In this document: one piece after another, positions 8,129 through 17,520 of the stretch
Layout of the letters: each line of letters starts with the position of its first letter
Position numbering within the stretch: the stretch's first letter is position 1
NCBI RefSeq assembly: GCF_002095475.1
Contig: NZ_MLFR01000014.1
Coordinates: 1-64,000 of the forward strand
Reading direction: 5' to 3'
DNA length: 64,000 bases
Origin: Pantoea rwandensis
GTDB lineage: Bacteria; Pseudomonadota; Gammaproteobacteria; Enterobacterales; Enterobacteriaceae
Notes under the pieces: generated by a model
What the model was told of the DNA's origin: nothing
Databases searched by the model: none
The model's input: the letters and a program-made list of their open reading frames with translations, nothing else
Program-made: the position numbers and the translations under genes

Positions 8129-8155
8129 AACAGGCGGGCTATGTGCCCGCGTTGT
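8129..8155 (+). terminator. Likely terminator of the lipoprotein gene
   Basis: GCGGGC (8134-8139), loop TATGT, GCCCGC (8145-8150), with partial extension (AACA / TGTT) and a T-rich GTTGTTTAT after the arm. The T-tract is interrupted, so termination may be partial. It separates the lipoprotein gene from the APE operon. Confidence 0.5.
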
Positions 8156-8264
8156 TTATCGGTGACATCCGCATAAGACGGGTGATAGGAATAGTATGCA
8201 AGCAGGGAAGGGATGCCGCGCAGCGCAATCTGACCATTCCCGAGGCTGAAGAAAGAATGCAGGT

Positions 8265-8996
8265 ATGAAACTCGCTTACACCTTGGTTGACTGGCACGCA
8301 ATGGCTCCGGGCCACAGTACCGCCGAAGAATGGCGACACTGGGCTGAACACGCGCCTGTGCTGGATGCCAGCCAACCTATCGCAAAACCGCAATTTTTAC
8401 CCATGATGACCGCGCGTCGTCTCAGTGCGGGTAGCCGTGCTGCTGTTGAGTGCGGGCTGACGCTGCTGGCGCGCCAATCGGTTGATGCCGTGGTCTTCAC
8501 CAGTCGTCACGGTGAACTCGAGCGGAACTTACGTATCCTGACCGCGCTCGCGGAACAGCAGGCGCTATCGCCGACGGATTTCGCCATGTCGGTACACAAC
8601 TCAGCCGTCGGCAGTTTAACCATCGCTGCTCGTCAGCCACTGGTATCCTCCTCCCTTTCCGCCGGTATCGACAGCTTCCAGCAGGGATTAATCGACGTGA
8701 CTGCGCTGCATCAGGCGGGGTATCAGCAGGTATTACTGGTGGATTTTGAAGGCGCAGTGCCGGACTACTACCGACCCTGGCTGCCGGAAACGGAGCACTT
8801 CAATTCACCCTATGCCGTTGCCTTGCTACTGCGTGCCGGTCAGGAGTGGCATTGTCAGGGCCAGGCTGCGCAACCTCTAGCCGCTGCTCTGCCGCAAAGT
8901 TTGCAGTTTCTGCGTGCGGTATTACAGGATGCCGAGCGTGTGACCATCCCCGGCGAACGTCATCAGTGGCATTGGGAACGCCGTCATGGCCGGTAA
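8265..8996 (+). CDS. apeC: Ketosynthase-like chain length factor ApeC
   Basis: The 243-residue protein belongs to the short beta-ketoacyl synthase N-domain group found in APE clusters. The segment where a ketosynthase would have its active Cys reads SSSLSAGIDSF, so it lacks the nucleophile. In Xenorhabdus ApeC pairs with the catalytic ketosynthase ApeO and acts as the chain length factor; the same role is inferred here. Overlap with the next gene is 11 bp. This is the first gene of the operon. Confidence 0.82.
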   Translation: MKLAYTLVDWHAMAPGHSTAEEWRHWAEHAPVLDASQPIAKPQFLPMMTARRLSAGSRAAVECGLTLLARQSVDAVVFTSRHGELERNLRILTALAEQQALSPTDFAMSVHNSAVGSLTIAARQPLVSSSLSAGIDSFQQGLIDVTALHQAGYQQVLLVDFEGAVPDYYRPWLPETEHFNSPYAVALLLRAGQEWHCQGQAAQPLAAALPQSLQFLRAVLQDAERVTIPGERHQWHWERRHGR

Positions 8997-9786
8997 TCCA
9001 CAGCCAATGCCGCGCCAGCCTGGTTTTAATTATTACTGGCGTCTGGTCATGACCGCCATCAGTTTCACGTTGTTCAGCCTTGGCGCCTTATTGCTCTCCC
9101 TGACATGGTTCAATTTGCTACTGCTGTTGAATCGTGATGGCCTGCGCCGCCGACAGATTGCGCGCAGCAGCATTGCGTGGAGCTTCCGCTGTTTCCTGCG
9201 CTTTTGCCGCTTTGTTGGCGTGTACGATTATCAGATTATCGGTGCTGAGTTACTGCGCCAGGACCGTGGCTGCCTGATTGTGGCTAATCACCCTTCATTA
9301 ATTGATTACGTGATGATTGCCTCGGTGTTACCAGAAATGGATTGCCTGGTGAAAGCCGACTTGCAGCACAACTTTTTTTTCCGCGGCGTGATCAAGTCCG
9401 CGGATTATCTGATAAATAGCGAAGCGGACACGCTGCTACCTGATAGCCAACAGCGCTTGGCGCGTGGCGACACCATCCTGATTTTTCCAGAAGGTACGCG
9501 CACCCGTTACGGTGAGCCGCTTAAGCTACAACGCGGTGCGGCTAACATTGCGGTGCGTGCCGGATGCGATCTGCGCGTGGTTCATATTAGCTGTACCCAG
9601 CGTATGCTCGACAAACAAAGTCGCTGGTATCAGATTCCGCTGGTTAAACCGCTTTTTACTGTACGCGTACAATCGCGTATTGATAGCCAGGCCTTTTGCG
9701 AAGCGGATGAAGATGCGCAGCCATTGGCCGCACGTCGCCTGACGCGTCACCTGCAACAGGCGCTGGTCCCTGAAGAGACAAAGTAA
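8986..9786 (+). CDS. apeD: PlsC-type acyltransferase ApeD
   Basis: A 266-residue membrane-bound lysophospholipid-type acyltransferase. One hydrophobic segment at about 20-46 is followed by the NHX4D motif in NHPSLID and by the glycerol-phosphate binding block FPEGTRTR. In APE clusters such enzymes are thought to help attach the polyene chain to its lipid anchor. The ATG at 8986 lies inside apeC; an alternative ATG at 9049 would cut the N-terminal tail. A run of eight T at 9373-9380 is in frame. Confidence 0.85.
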   Translation: MAGNPQPMPRQPGFNYYWRLVMTAISFTLFSLGALLLSLTWFNLLLLLNRDGLRRRQIARSSIAWSFRCFLRFCRFVGVYDYQIIGAELLRQDRGCLIVANHPSLIDYVMIASVLPEMDCLVKADLQHNFFFRGVIKSADYLINSEADTLLPDSQQRLARGDTILIFPEGTRTRYGEPLKLQRGAANIAVRAGCDLRVVHISCTQRMLDKQSRWYQIPLVKPLFTVRVQSRIDSQAFCEADEDAQPLAARRLTRHLQQALVPEETK

Positions 9787-9788
9787 GC

Positions 9789-10046
9789 ATGCAAGCACTG
9801 ATTGACGACATCAAACTCATGATTATCGACACGCTGAATCTGGAAGATATCAGCCCGGACGATATAGAAACCGACGCGCCACTGTTTGGCGAGGGATTGG
9901 GCCTCGATTCCATCGATGCACTGGAGCTAGGGCTGGCAGTGAAAAATCGCTTCGGCGTACAGCTCTCAGCGGAGAGCGAAACGTTGCGCGCGCACTTTTT
10001 TTCCGTGGCCACCTTGGCTGCGTTTGTTGAACAACAGCAAGCCTGA
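9789..10046 (+). CDS. apeE: Acyl carrier protein ApeE
   Basis: An 85-residue acyl carrier protein with the phosphopantetheine site GLDSIDALEL, Ser41 being the attachment residue. The protein is acidic with the usual helix pattern. It carries growing or starter acyl groups for the ketosynthases of the cluster. It begins 2 bp after apeD and is followed by a second, distinct carrier protein; the E/F split follows published APE naming and their separate roles cannot be read from sequence alone. Confidence 0.88.
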   Translation: MQALIDDIKLMIIDTLNLEDISPDDIETDAPLFGEGLGLDSIDALELGLAVKNRFGVQLSAESETLRAHFFSVATLAAFVEQQQA

Positions 10047-10057
10047 GAACAGTCAAA

Positions 10058-10312
10058 ATGATGAACAAAGACGAAATTTACCAGGAAGTGGCCACGCTGC
10101 TGACCTCGCTGTTTGAAATTGATGCCGATGATATCCGCCCGGACGCGCGTTTATATGAAGACCTTGAGCTCGACAGCATTGATGCGGTCGATATGGTCGT
10201 CCATCTGCAAAAGCGCACGGGACGTAAAATCAAACCGGAAGCCTTCCGTGCGGTGCGTACGGTGCAGGATGTGGTTGACGCCGTTGACCAACTCATGCAC
10301 AACGAGGCCTGA
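10058..10312 (+). CDS. apeF: Acyl carrier protein ApeF
   Basis: An 84-residue second carrier protein with the site ELDSIDAVDM (Ser40, counted from the first of two adjacent Met codons). It differs clearly from ApeE, so the pair is not a recent duplication. In characterised APE systems one carrier receives the aromatic starter from the ligase ApeH. It lies 11 bp after apeE and 8 bp before apeG. Confidence 0.88.
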   Translation: MMNKDEIYQEVATLLTSLFEIDADDIRPDARLYEDLELDSIDAVDMVVHLQKRTGRKIKPEAFRAVRTVQDVVDAVDQLMHNEA

Positions 10313-10320
10313 TTAGGCCT

Positions 10321-10881
10321 ATGCCTGCACTCCTGCGCCTGCTGAATGCGCTGGCGCTGCTGACCTGGCCATTTTTGGTCTGGCTGGCGGTGACACACCC
10401 GCAGTGGCGCGGAGTGATTGTCGTGCTGGCACTGGTGTTTGGCTGGCGGATCTGGAACTTGCGGCATGCGCAGGGCGCGATGGGCCGCGTGATGCTGCTG
10501 CTGGCGCTGGTTGGTACCCTGTTGTGCCTGGCCAGTGTGCTCTTACGCAGCCAGCATCTGCTGCTGTGGTATCCGGTGGTGGTCAATGTGCTGATGCTGC
10601 TGATGTTTGGTGGCTCCTTATGGAGCCCGATGCCATTGATTGAGCGGTTGGCGCGGCTACGTGAGCCAGAACTGCCGCCGCGAGCGGTGCAATACACGCG
10701 ACGCGTGACGCAGGTGTGGTGCATTTTTTTTATCGGTAATGGCAGTGTGGCGTTGTTCACCTGTCTGCTCAATGATGTCACGCTATGGACACTCTGGAAT
10801 GGGTGCATCAGTTACCTGTTAATGGGGACGCTGATGGGCGGCGAATGGCTGTTACGCCAACGCTTAAGGAACAAGACATGA
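10321..10881 (+). CDS. apeG: Inner-membrane protein ApeG (COG4648-like)
   Basis: A 186-residue protein with about five to six hydrophobic segments and Arg-rich connecting loops. It resembles the conserved membrane protein found in every enterobacterial APE cluster between the carrier proteins and the ligase. No catalytic motif is visible; a role in holding or moving the lipid-linked polyene at the inner membrane is inference from context. It overlaps apeH by ATGA. Confidence 0.78.
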   Translation: MPALLRLLNALALLTWPFLVWLAVTHPQWRGVIVVLALVFGWRIWNLRHAQGAMGRVMLLLALVGTLLCLASVLLRSQHLLLWYPVVVNVLMLLMFGGSLWSPMPLIERLARLREPELPPRAVQYTRRVTQVWCIFFIGNGSVALFTCLLNDVTLWTLWNGCISYLLMGTLMGGEWLLRQRLRNKT

Positions 10882-12206
10882 ACGTTTTGAGTATCCGCGA
10901 ATGGTTTACCGCTCCGGATCGCGTGGTCGCCTGGCAAGGGCAGCAGCAACACTGGTTATCAGAAATGCGTCAGCAGGTGCAGGCGCTGGCGGATAAGCTC
11001 CGCAGCCAACCCGGCCAACACTGGGCGTTGTGCTTCGATAACAGCTACCATTTCACGGCCGCGCTATTGGCGTTGTGGTACGCCGGTAAGACACCAGTGA
11101 TCCCTGGACATTGCCGTGCCGCGCAACTCGAAGAGATGGCGGAACATCTTGATGGCGTCATCAGTGATATGCCGCTGGCCATCTCTCTGCCACAAATACG
11201 CTGGGACGGAGCGTTAGCGTTGGGTGAATTGCCGATATTAGATGCTAGCGCCGAGTTAGTGCTGTTCACATCGGGTTCAACGGGCGCGCCACGTCGGGTG
11301 GTGAAATCCTTACGGTCGTTGGATTTGGAGGCGCAATGGCTGGCCACCTTATGGGGCCATCGCTTACAGCAGTGTCATGTCATCGCTTCAGTCAGCCATC
11401 AGCATCTGTATGGGCTGACATTCCGCATCATGCTGCCAATGGCGCTCAGTTTGCCACTCGCCGCACAGCAAATATTCTACAGTGAACAGCTGGCCGATCA
11501 GCGCCGCGATCGTCGCTACCTGTTTATTAGCAGCCCAGCCTTTTTACGTCGTCTGGACACGTCGTTAATCACACCGCCTTGTGCACTGGTGGTCTCTGCC
11601 GGAGGCGCCTTACCTCGGTCTGATGCGCAGCGTGCGCAAGCCGCTTTGCACTGTGTCGTGGATGAAATCTACGGAAGCACCGAAACTGGGGTGATTGGCT
11701 GGCGCTCCGCCGATGCCGAGCAGGCACTGTGGCGCTGTTTTCCCGATGTGACCTTGCGTGAGCAGGAGGCGGGACGCTGGCGGGTATTTTCCGCCCTGCT
11801 TGAAACCGAAGCCGGCTGGCCGCTTGATGATCGTATTCTTCAACAGCCTACTGGTGAATTTCAGCTGGCTGGTCGCCAGGATCGCGTCGTTAAAATTGAA
11901 GATAAGCGCGTATCGCTGAGCGAAATTGAACGCCGTTTGTTGACGCTATCCGGCGTCGAAGATGCTGCGGCGCTGGCGATTCAGCGCCATGGACGTCATG
12001 CGATAGGTGTGGTGCTCGCCTTGCCTGACATCCCGGATGCGGCAACGTTGTCACAGTATAAGAAGCAGTGGAAAAGCGCGTTACAGCCTTGGCTTGAACC
12101 CGTGGCGATGCCGCGCTACTGGCGCGTGGTGACCAACATTCCCATCACGGCGCAGAGCAAACGCGCGTGGCCACAAATTGAGGAGTTATTTGATGTTGCC
12201 GGTTGA
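10878..12206 (+). CDS. apeH: AMP-forming acyl-ACP/CoA ligase ApeH
   Basis: A 442-residue adenylate-forming enzyme with the P-loop-like LFTSGSTGAPRRVVKS, the YGSTETGVIGWR core and a C-terminal region KIEDKRVSLSEIERRL bearing the hinge and catalytic Lys region. In Xenorhabdus ApeH activates 4-hydroxybenzoate as the aryl starter and loads it on a carrier protein. The ATG at 10878 overlaps the apeG stop, and an upstream in-frame extension lies inside apeG and was not used. Confidence 0.87.
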   Translation: MNVLSIREWFTAPDRVVAWQGQQQHWLSEMRQQVQALADKLRSQPGQHWALCFDNSYHFTAALLALWYAGKTPVIPGHCRAAQLEEMAEHLDGVISDMPLAISLPQIRWDGALALGELPILDASAELVLFTSGSTGAPRRVVKSLRSLDLEAQWLATLWGHRLQQCHVIASVSHQHLYGLTFRIMLPMALSLPLAAQQIFYSEQLADQRRDRRYLFISSPAFLRRLDTSLITPPCALVVSAGGALPRSDAQRAQAALHCVVDEIYGSTETGVIGWRSADAEQALWRCFPDVTLREQEAGRWRVFSALLETEAGWPLDDRILQQPTGEFQLAGRQDRVVKIEDKRVSLSEIERRLLTLSGVEDAAALAIQRHGRHAIGVVLALPDIPDAATLSQYKKQWKSALQPWLEPVAMPRYWRVVTNIPITAQSKRAWPQIEELFDVAG

Positions 12207-12540
12207 ACTTGACGCCCAGCAGCAGGGGACGACGCTGACGTTGCGCCTGCGCGCCTCCGCCGATCTTTTTTGGTTTCGCGGCCACTTCCCCACGTTGCCG
12301 ATTTTGCCCGGTGTGGCGCAACTTGACTGGGTCATGCACTACGGTCTAACTCGCCTGGCGCCCGGCAAAACCTTTGCTTCTATTGATAACATCAAGTTCC
12401 AGCAGCCCGTACCGCCGGATGCGGAACTGGAACTGCAACTCATTTGGCAGGAAGAGAAATCGCTGCTGAGTTTTAGCTATAGTCTGATGGGTCATGACAG
12501 CGTTGACGTTGCGAGCAGCGGGAAGATCCGCCTGTGCTGA
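12193..12540 (+). CDS. apeI: Hotdog-fold dehydratase ApeI
   Basis: A 115-residue FabA/FabZ-like dehydratase with the motif RGHFPTLPILPGVAQLDW, whose His is the expected catalytic base. ApeI and ApeP form a heteromeric dehydratase in studied APE systems. GAGGAG at 12180-12185 sits 7 nt before the ATG at 12193, which fixes the start inside the end of apeH (14-bp overlap). A short TTG-started extension from 12178 is therefore not used. Confidence 0.85.
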   Translation: MLPVELDAQQQGTTLTLRLRASADLFWFRGHFPTLPILPGVAQLDWVMHYGLTRLAPGKTFASIDNIKFQQPVPPDAELELQLIWQEEKSLLSFSYSLMGHDSVDVASSGKIRLC

Positions 12541-14216
12541 AGCCCTGTATTTTGATTCCCTGCTACAACCATGGTGCGATGTTGGCATCGGTGTTAGCAC
12601 GGCTTGCCCCCTTTAATCTGCCGGTGATCATCGTTGATGATGGCAGTGATGCAGAGACGAAACAGCATATCGCCGCCTTGAGCGCGCCACAGTTAGAGAT
12701 ACTGACTTTGCCGCACAATCAGGGGAAGGGCGCTGCCGTGATTGCAGGTATGCGTAAAGCCGCAGCGGCAGGCTACAGTCATGTGCTGCAACTTGACGCT
12801 GACGGTCAACATCAGGTTGAAGACACACCCCGCATGCTGGCAGAAGCCGAGCGCCATCCTGAGTACTTGATCTCCGGCCAGCCGATTTATGACGCGTCGA
12901 TTCCCAAATCGCGCTTGTATGGTCGCTACATCACCCACTTCTGGGTATGGGTTGAGACGCTGTCATTCTCACTGAAAGACAGCATGTGTGGCTTTCGCGT
13001 CTATCCATTGCAACCTTCGCTATCACTGTGCGATCGCCGAGCGATCGGACAACGCATGGACTTCGATACTGAAATCATGGTGCGTTTGTACTGGCAGGGT
13101 ACGCCAAGCCGCTTTATCAGCACGCGCGTAACCTATCCCGCCACCGGTCTGTCTCACTTCGATGCGCTGCGTGACAATCTGCGTATTTCATGGATGCATA
13201 CGCGTCTGTTCTTTGGCATGTTGCCGCGCATCCCTCAACTGTTGCGCCGCCGCGACCCGATGCAGCACTGGTCAGCCACGCCGGAACGTCGTGGGCAGCA
13301 TGGCTTACGCTTCATGCTGTGGTTGTATCGTCGTGCCGGGCGATTGCCGTTTAAGTTATTGCTGTGGCCAGTGGTGGCGGTGTACTGGCTGAGCGGACGT
13401 GAAGCGCGTGCGGCATCCAGGCAATGGCTGGCGCGTGTGCAAGCGGAAGCCAGTAAGCAGCAGATTGCACTGCCTGCTCCCCTCAACAGCTATCAGCACT
13501 TTTTGCGTTTCGGCTATAGCATGCTGGATAAAGTCGCCAGTTGGCGCGGTGATGTGCAATGGGGGCGTGATATTGATTTTGCGCCCGGTGCTGAACAGGT
13601 CATTCGCTCGGCAGACGGTAAAGGACATTTGATTCTGGCCTCACATCTCGGTGATATCGAAGCCTGTCGCGCCATGGCGAAACAGGTGAGCGGGCTGGTG
13701 ATTAATGCGTTGGTGTTTACCGATAACGCACAGCGCTTTCGCGACGTGTTAGAGAGCATCGCGCCACAGGCCGGGGTCAACCTGATGCCGGTGACGGACA
13801 TTGGCCCTGATACGGCGATCTTGCTGCAACAGAAACTGGATGCCGGCGAGTGGGTCGCCATCGTGGGCGATCGTACGGCAGTGCATCGCCAACGCGGCGG
13901 TGAACGTCGCGTGGTGTGGAGTCCATTTATGGGGCGTCCGGCACCGTTTCCCCAAGGACCCTTTGTGCTGGCCGCTGCGCTGCGCTGTCCGGTACTGCTG
14001 ATGTTTGCTTTGCGTGAACAGGGCACATTGCGGGTGCACTGTGAACCCTTCGCCGATCCGCTATTGCTGCCACGTGCCCAGCGCCAACAGGCGTTGCAGA
14101 CAGCGGTAGATCGCTATGCCGAAAGATTACAACAGAATGCGCTGATGGCGCCGCTGGACTGGTTTAACTTTTACGATTTCTGGACCTTACCAGAGGAGAA
14201 AAGCCGCGATGAGTGA
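12534..14216 (+). CDS. apeJ: Glycosyltransferase-acyltransferase fusion ApeJ
   Basis: A 560-residue two-domain protein. The N-terminal about 240 residues are a GT-A family 2 glycosyltransferase, with ILIPCYNHGAML, IIVDDGSD and the metal-binding LQLDADGQHQ. The C-terminal about 260 residues resemble LpxL/HtrB lipid A acyltransferases, with ASHLGDIEA holding the HX4E-like motif HLGDIE. It may build the sugar-containing lipid anchor and acylate it. The start is GTG at 12534, overlapping the apeI stop by 7 bp. Confidence 0.87.
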   Translation: MLKPCILIPCYNHGAMLASVLARLAPFNLPVIIVDDGSDAETKQHIAALSAPQLEILTLPHNQGKGAAVIAGMRKAAAAGYSHVLQLDADGQHQVEDTPRMLAEAERHPEYLISGQPIYDASIPKSRLYGRYITHFWVWVETLSFSLKDSMCGFRVYPLQPSLSLCDRRAIGQRMDFDTEIMVRLYWQGTPSRFISTRVTYPATGLSHFDALRDNLRISWMHTRLFFGMLPRIPQLLRRRDPMQHWSATPERRGQHGLRFMLWLYRRAGRLPFKLLLWPVVAVYWLSGREARAASRQWLARVQAEASKQQIALPAPLNSYQHFLRFGYSMLDKVASWRGDVQWGRDIDFAPGAEQVIRSADGKGHLILASHLGDIEACRAMAKQVSGLVINALVFTDNAQRFRDVLESIAPQAGVNLMPVTDIGPDTAILLQQKLDAGEWVAIVGDRTAVHRQRGGERRVVWSPFMGRPAPFPQGPFVLAAALRCPVLLMFALREQGTLRVHCEPFADPLLLPRAQRQQALQTAVDRYAERLQQNALMAPLDWFNFYDFWTLPEEKSRDE

Positions 14217-14625
14217 ACGCATCTGGCGCGCTGAAGTTGCATTAACCGTGTCATTCCACGACTGCGATCCGATGGGTGTGGTGTGGCACGGTAACTACTT
14301 CCGCTTTTTTGAAGTGGCGCGAGAAGCGCTGCTGCGTAGCGTCAACTACAGCTACAGCGAAATGGCTGCCAGCGGATTTGTCTGGCCAGTGGTGGATACG
14401 CGTGTGAAATACCGCCAACCGCTTCGCTGTGAAGAGGCGATCCGCGTGGAAGCCAGCATCAGCGAATATGAAAACCGTCTGCGCATCGATTATGTGATCC
14501 GCAATGGTGCAGGGCAGGTCACCACCAAAGCACATACATTGCAGGTGGCGGTTGATGCGAAGAGCCAGGAGATGCAATTCGTTTCACCTGACATTTTGTT
14601 TGAACGCTTAGGGGTTAAACCGTGA
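14209..14625 (+). CDS. apeK: Acyl-ACP/CoA thioesterase ApeK (hotdog fold)
   Basis: A 138-residue thioesterase of the 4-hydroxybenzoyl-CoA thioesterase/YbgC group. The signature HDCDPMGVVWHGNYFRFFE carries the catalytic Asp and the His that orients substrate. It probably releases the chain or clears misloaded carrier proteins. It overlaps apeJ by 8 bp and apeL by GTGA. Confidence 0.87.
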   Translation: MSERIWRAEVALTVSFHDCDPMGVVWHGNYFRFFEVAREALLRSVNYSYSEMAASGFVWPVVDTRVKYRQPLRCEEAIRVEASISEYENRLRIDYVIRNGAGQVTTKAHTLQVAVDAKSQEMQFVSPDILFERLGVKP

Positions 14626-15233
14626 TCAGAATCTTTTGCCTGTTACTCACGCTGGTGGCTGCCGGTGCCCAAGCTGTCACGCTCGACCAGTTACAGCAAC
14701 GCTTCGCTAGCCAGCCGGTGATCCGGGCTAACTTCGAACAGGTGCGCACCATTTCCGGCATGTCGCAGCCGCTGGTGTCGCGCGGCCAGCTTTTGATTGC
14801 CCAGCAACAGGGTCTGTGGTGGCATCAGGCGACGCCGTTTGTCATGACGTTAATCCTTGACGACAAACGTATGGTGCAAAGCATGAGCGGCCAGCCGTCA
14901 CAGGTGATCACTGCTGACAGCAATCCGCAGATGTTCCAGTTTAATCACCTACTGCGTGCGCTTTTTCAGGCCGATGAAAAGGTTTTGCGGGAGAATTTTG
15001 ACCTCGATTTTCAGGACCGGGGGAACGATAACTGGCAGCTCAGCCTGATACCGAAGGCGGCACCGCTAAATAAAATCTTTAACCGTATCGATCTGCAAGG
15101 CGCGGCCTTCCTGAATGGCATCACATTGGATGACAAACAGGGCGATAAAACGGTGATCACCCTCAGCGATACCCGAACCGAACCCAAACAACTGACTGAT
15201 GAAGAGCGAGCGCGTTTTGCCCCAGCGCAGTGA
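14622..15233 (+). CDS. apeL: LolA-like periplasmic carrier ApeL
   Basis: A 203-residue secreted protein with a cleavable signal (IFCLLLTLVAAGAQA) and a LolA-like half-barrel region ending in the phrase GITLDDKQGDKTVITLSDTR. LolA proteins shield hydrophobic cargo across the periplasm, so this one is a good candidate for carrying the APE lipid to the outer membrane. It starts with GTG at the apeK stop. It shares 35 bp with apeM, an unusually long overlap. Confidence 0.82.
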   Translation: MIRIFCLLLTLVAAGAQAVTLDQLQQRFASQPVIRANFEQVRTISGMSQPLVSRGQLLIAQQQGLWWHQATPFVMTLILDDKRMVQSMSGQPSQVITADSNPQMFQFNHLLRALFQADEKVLRENFDLDFQDRGNDNWQLSLIPKAAPLNKIFNRIDLQGAAFLNGITLDDKQGDKTVITLSDTRTEPKQLTDEERARFAPAQ

Positions 15234-17520
15234 AAAAACCTTCGCATTGCTGTGGTTAGCGGTGTGTCTGGCACTGGCGATCGCGCTGGCAATCCTACTG
15301 CCACGCAGCCAGTTAAACAGCAGCGTGCTGGCCTTGTTGCCCCAGCAAAATCTGGGACAGGCACCGGCTGAAATTCAGCAAGGCTTTATGCAGCGCCTGG
15401 ATCGTCAACTGGTGTGGCTGGTCAGTGCCAATCCGCAGGAGGGTGATGCGGTAGCACAGTGGTGGCAAACGCAGTTACAGGCGTTGCCGATGTTGAAACA
15501 AGTGAGTGGTGCGCTAGATGATGACCAGATGCAACGTTGGGGCGCCTACGCTTTTCAGCACCGCAATGGGTTGATAGACCCTCTCACGCGCGCACGCTTG
15601 CAAAATGGCGGTGGGGCGCAGGCTGACTGGATCCTGGCGCAGCTATTTTCAGCCTTTGCCGGTGTGGGTAGCAAAGAGATCCAAAACGATCCGCTGCTGC
15701 TGGTGCGTGGAGCACAGTTGGCGCTGCAACAGAACGCCAGCAAAATGGTGCTACACAACGGCTGGCTAACGGTGAATGACGCTCAGCAGCGCCGCTGGTA
15801 TTTCCTGCACGGTGAACTGGCGAGTAATGCATTCAGTATCCAGCAGAGCCATCAACTGGTCACCGCGCTGAATCAGTTAGAACAGCAGTTGAAAACCCGA
15901 TGGCCGGATGCACAGTTGCTGACGCGTGGCACGGTATTGTTTAGCGATGATGCCAGCCAGCGGGCACAACATGATGTTGAAACGCTGGGCAGTGTGACGT
16001 TGGGCGGTTTGCTGCTACTGATTTGGCTGGTGTTCCGGTCGCTGCGGCCTTTGGCGCTGTGCGCATTATCCGTGGCGATAGGCGCGATGGCGGGAACCGT
16101 CATGACGTTGCTGTTTTTTGGTGAGCTGCATCTCACCACGCTAGTCATGAGCCTCAGTATTGTCGGCATCTCTGCCGATTATACGCTCTACTATCTGACG
16201 GAGCGGATGGTGCATGGCGAGCACACTACGCCCTGGCAAAGCTTGCACAAAGTGCGTGCGACCTTGCTGCTGGCACTGGGCACCACCGCGATAGCCTGGT
16301 TGCTCATGCTGTTAGCGCCTTTCCCTGGTCTGCGTCAACTGGCGGTCTTTGCCGCAAGTGGGTTAAGCGCATCCTGCCTGACGGTGATTTTTTTCTACCC
16401 CTGGCTGGTGCGCGGCTTACCCGTACGTCCGGTTCCTGCCATGGTGTGGCTAGCACGCTGGTTAGCGGCGTGGCGTCGTCACAACGGGTTGAAGTTTGGC
16501 TTACCGCTGTTGGTGGCCATTTATGCCATTAGCGGCATGATCCAACTGCATGTCGATGATGATATTGCGCATCTGCAAAGTGCGCCGGCCAAACTTTTAG
16601 CCCAGGATCGCCAGTTAGCGCAGCTCACTGGACAGCAGGCAGATCAAACCTGGTTTGTGGTATGGGGCGACAACGAGCAGCAGGCGCTTCAGCGCTTAAG
16701 TGCGCTGGCGCCAAAGTTACAGCAGGCGCAGCAGAAGGGTTGGTTTGCCGGCTACCGGGTGTTGCCGCTTAATTCACTGGCACAGCAGCAGCAAGATAGT
16801 GCGCTGTTACAACAGGCGGCACCGACCATTTTGCATCGTTTACAGCAGGCGGGTATCACCGCAGCGAATGCCGATCTGAGTACGATGTCGGTCACCCCGC
16901 AAGATTGGCTGGCCAGCCCACTGAGTGAAGGCTGGCGATTGCTCTGGCTGTCGTTGCCGGATGGACGCAGCAGTGTGTTGGTCCCGGTTAACGGAGTGAA
17001 AAACAGTGCGGCGCTGTTTGAGCTGGCAACCCAGCAATCTGGCGTTAGCTGGGTCGATCGCAAAGCCAGCTATGATGAACTGTTCCGCTTCTGGCGCACG
17101 CTGTTGAGCGGTTTACTGGCGTTAGCGCTGCTGTTGATCACGGTGAGTTACACCGTGCGCCTCGGGTTTAAAGTCGGCCTACGCAGTGCCTTGCCGTCGT
17201 GGCTATCGCTGGCGGCTGCATTGGCAACGCTGGGGTGGATTGGGGCGAGTTTAAACTTATTCGCGCTGCTGGCGCTGATTCTGGTGCTCGGCATTGGGAT
17301 CAATTACACGCTGTTCTTCAGCAATCCGCGTGGCACACCGTTGACGTCGATGCTGGCCGTGACGCTGGCGATGATGACTACACTGTTGACGCTGGGCATG
17401 TTGGTGTTCAGCAGCACGGCGGCGATCAGTGGCTTTGGTACGGTGCTGTGTAGCGGTATTTTTTGTGCATTCTTGCTGGCGCCAATGGCGCTGGCTCCGG
17501 GGAAAAGGAAACAACGATGA
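15199..17520 (+). CDS. apeM: RND/MMPL-superfamily exporter ApeM
   Basis: A 773-residue membrane protein in two similar halves. Each half has one membrane helix, a large periplasmic domain, then a bundle of about five helices (first bundle around 265-415, second around 630-765). That is the MMPL-type half-RND layout used for lipid export. Located between the LolA-like carrier and a lipoprotein, it is likely to extract the finished aryl polyene lipid from the inner membrane. The ATG at 15199 lies 35 bp inside apeL. Confidence 0.86.
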   Translation: MKSERVLPQRSEKTFALLWLAVCLALAIALAILLPRSQLNSSVLALLPQQNLGQAPAEIQQGFMQRLDRQLVWLVSANPQEGDAVAQWWQTQLQALPMLKQVSGALDDDQMQRWGAYAFQHRNGLIDPLTRARLQNGGGAQADWILAQLFSAFAGVGSKEIQNDPLLLVRGAQLALQQNASKMVLHNGWLTVNDAQQRRWYFLHGELASNAFSIQQSHQLVTALNQLEQQLKTRWPDAQLLTRGTVLFSDDASQRAQHDVETLGSVTLGGLLLLIWLVFRSLRPLALCALSVAIGAMAGTVMTLLFFGELHLTTLVMSLSIVGISADYTLYYLTERMVHGEHTTPWQSLHKVRATLLLALGTTAIAWLLMLLAPFPGLRQLAVFAASGLSASCLTVIFFYPWLVRGLPVRPVPAMVWLARWLAAWRRHNGLKFGLPLLVAIYAISGMIQLHVDDDIAHLQSAPAKLLAQDRQLAQLTGQQADQTWFVVWGDNEQQALQRLSALAPKLQQAQQKGWFAGYRVLPLNSLAQQQQDSALLQQAAPTILHRLQQAGITAANADLSTMSVTPQDWLASPLSEGWRLLWLSLPDGRSSVLVPVNGVKNSAALFELATQQSGVSWVDRKASYDELFRFWRTLLSGLLALALLLITVSYTVRLGFKVGLRSALPSWLSLAAALATLGWIGASLNLFALLALILVLGIGINYTLFFSNPRGTPLTSMLAVTLAMMTTLLTLGMLVFSSTAAISGFGTVLCSGIFCAFLLAPMALAPGKRKQR

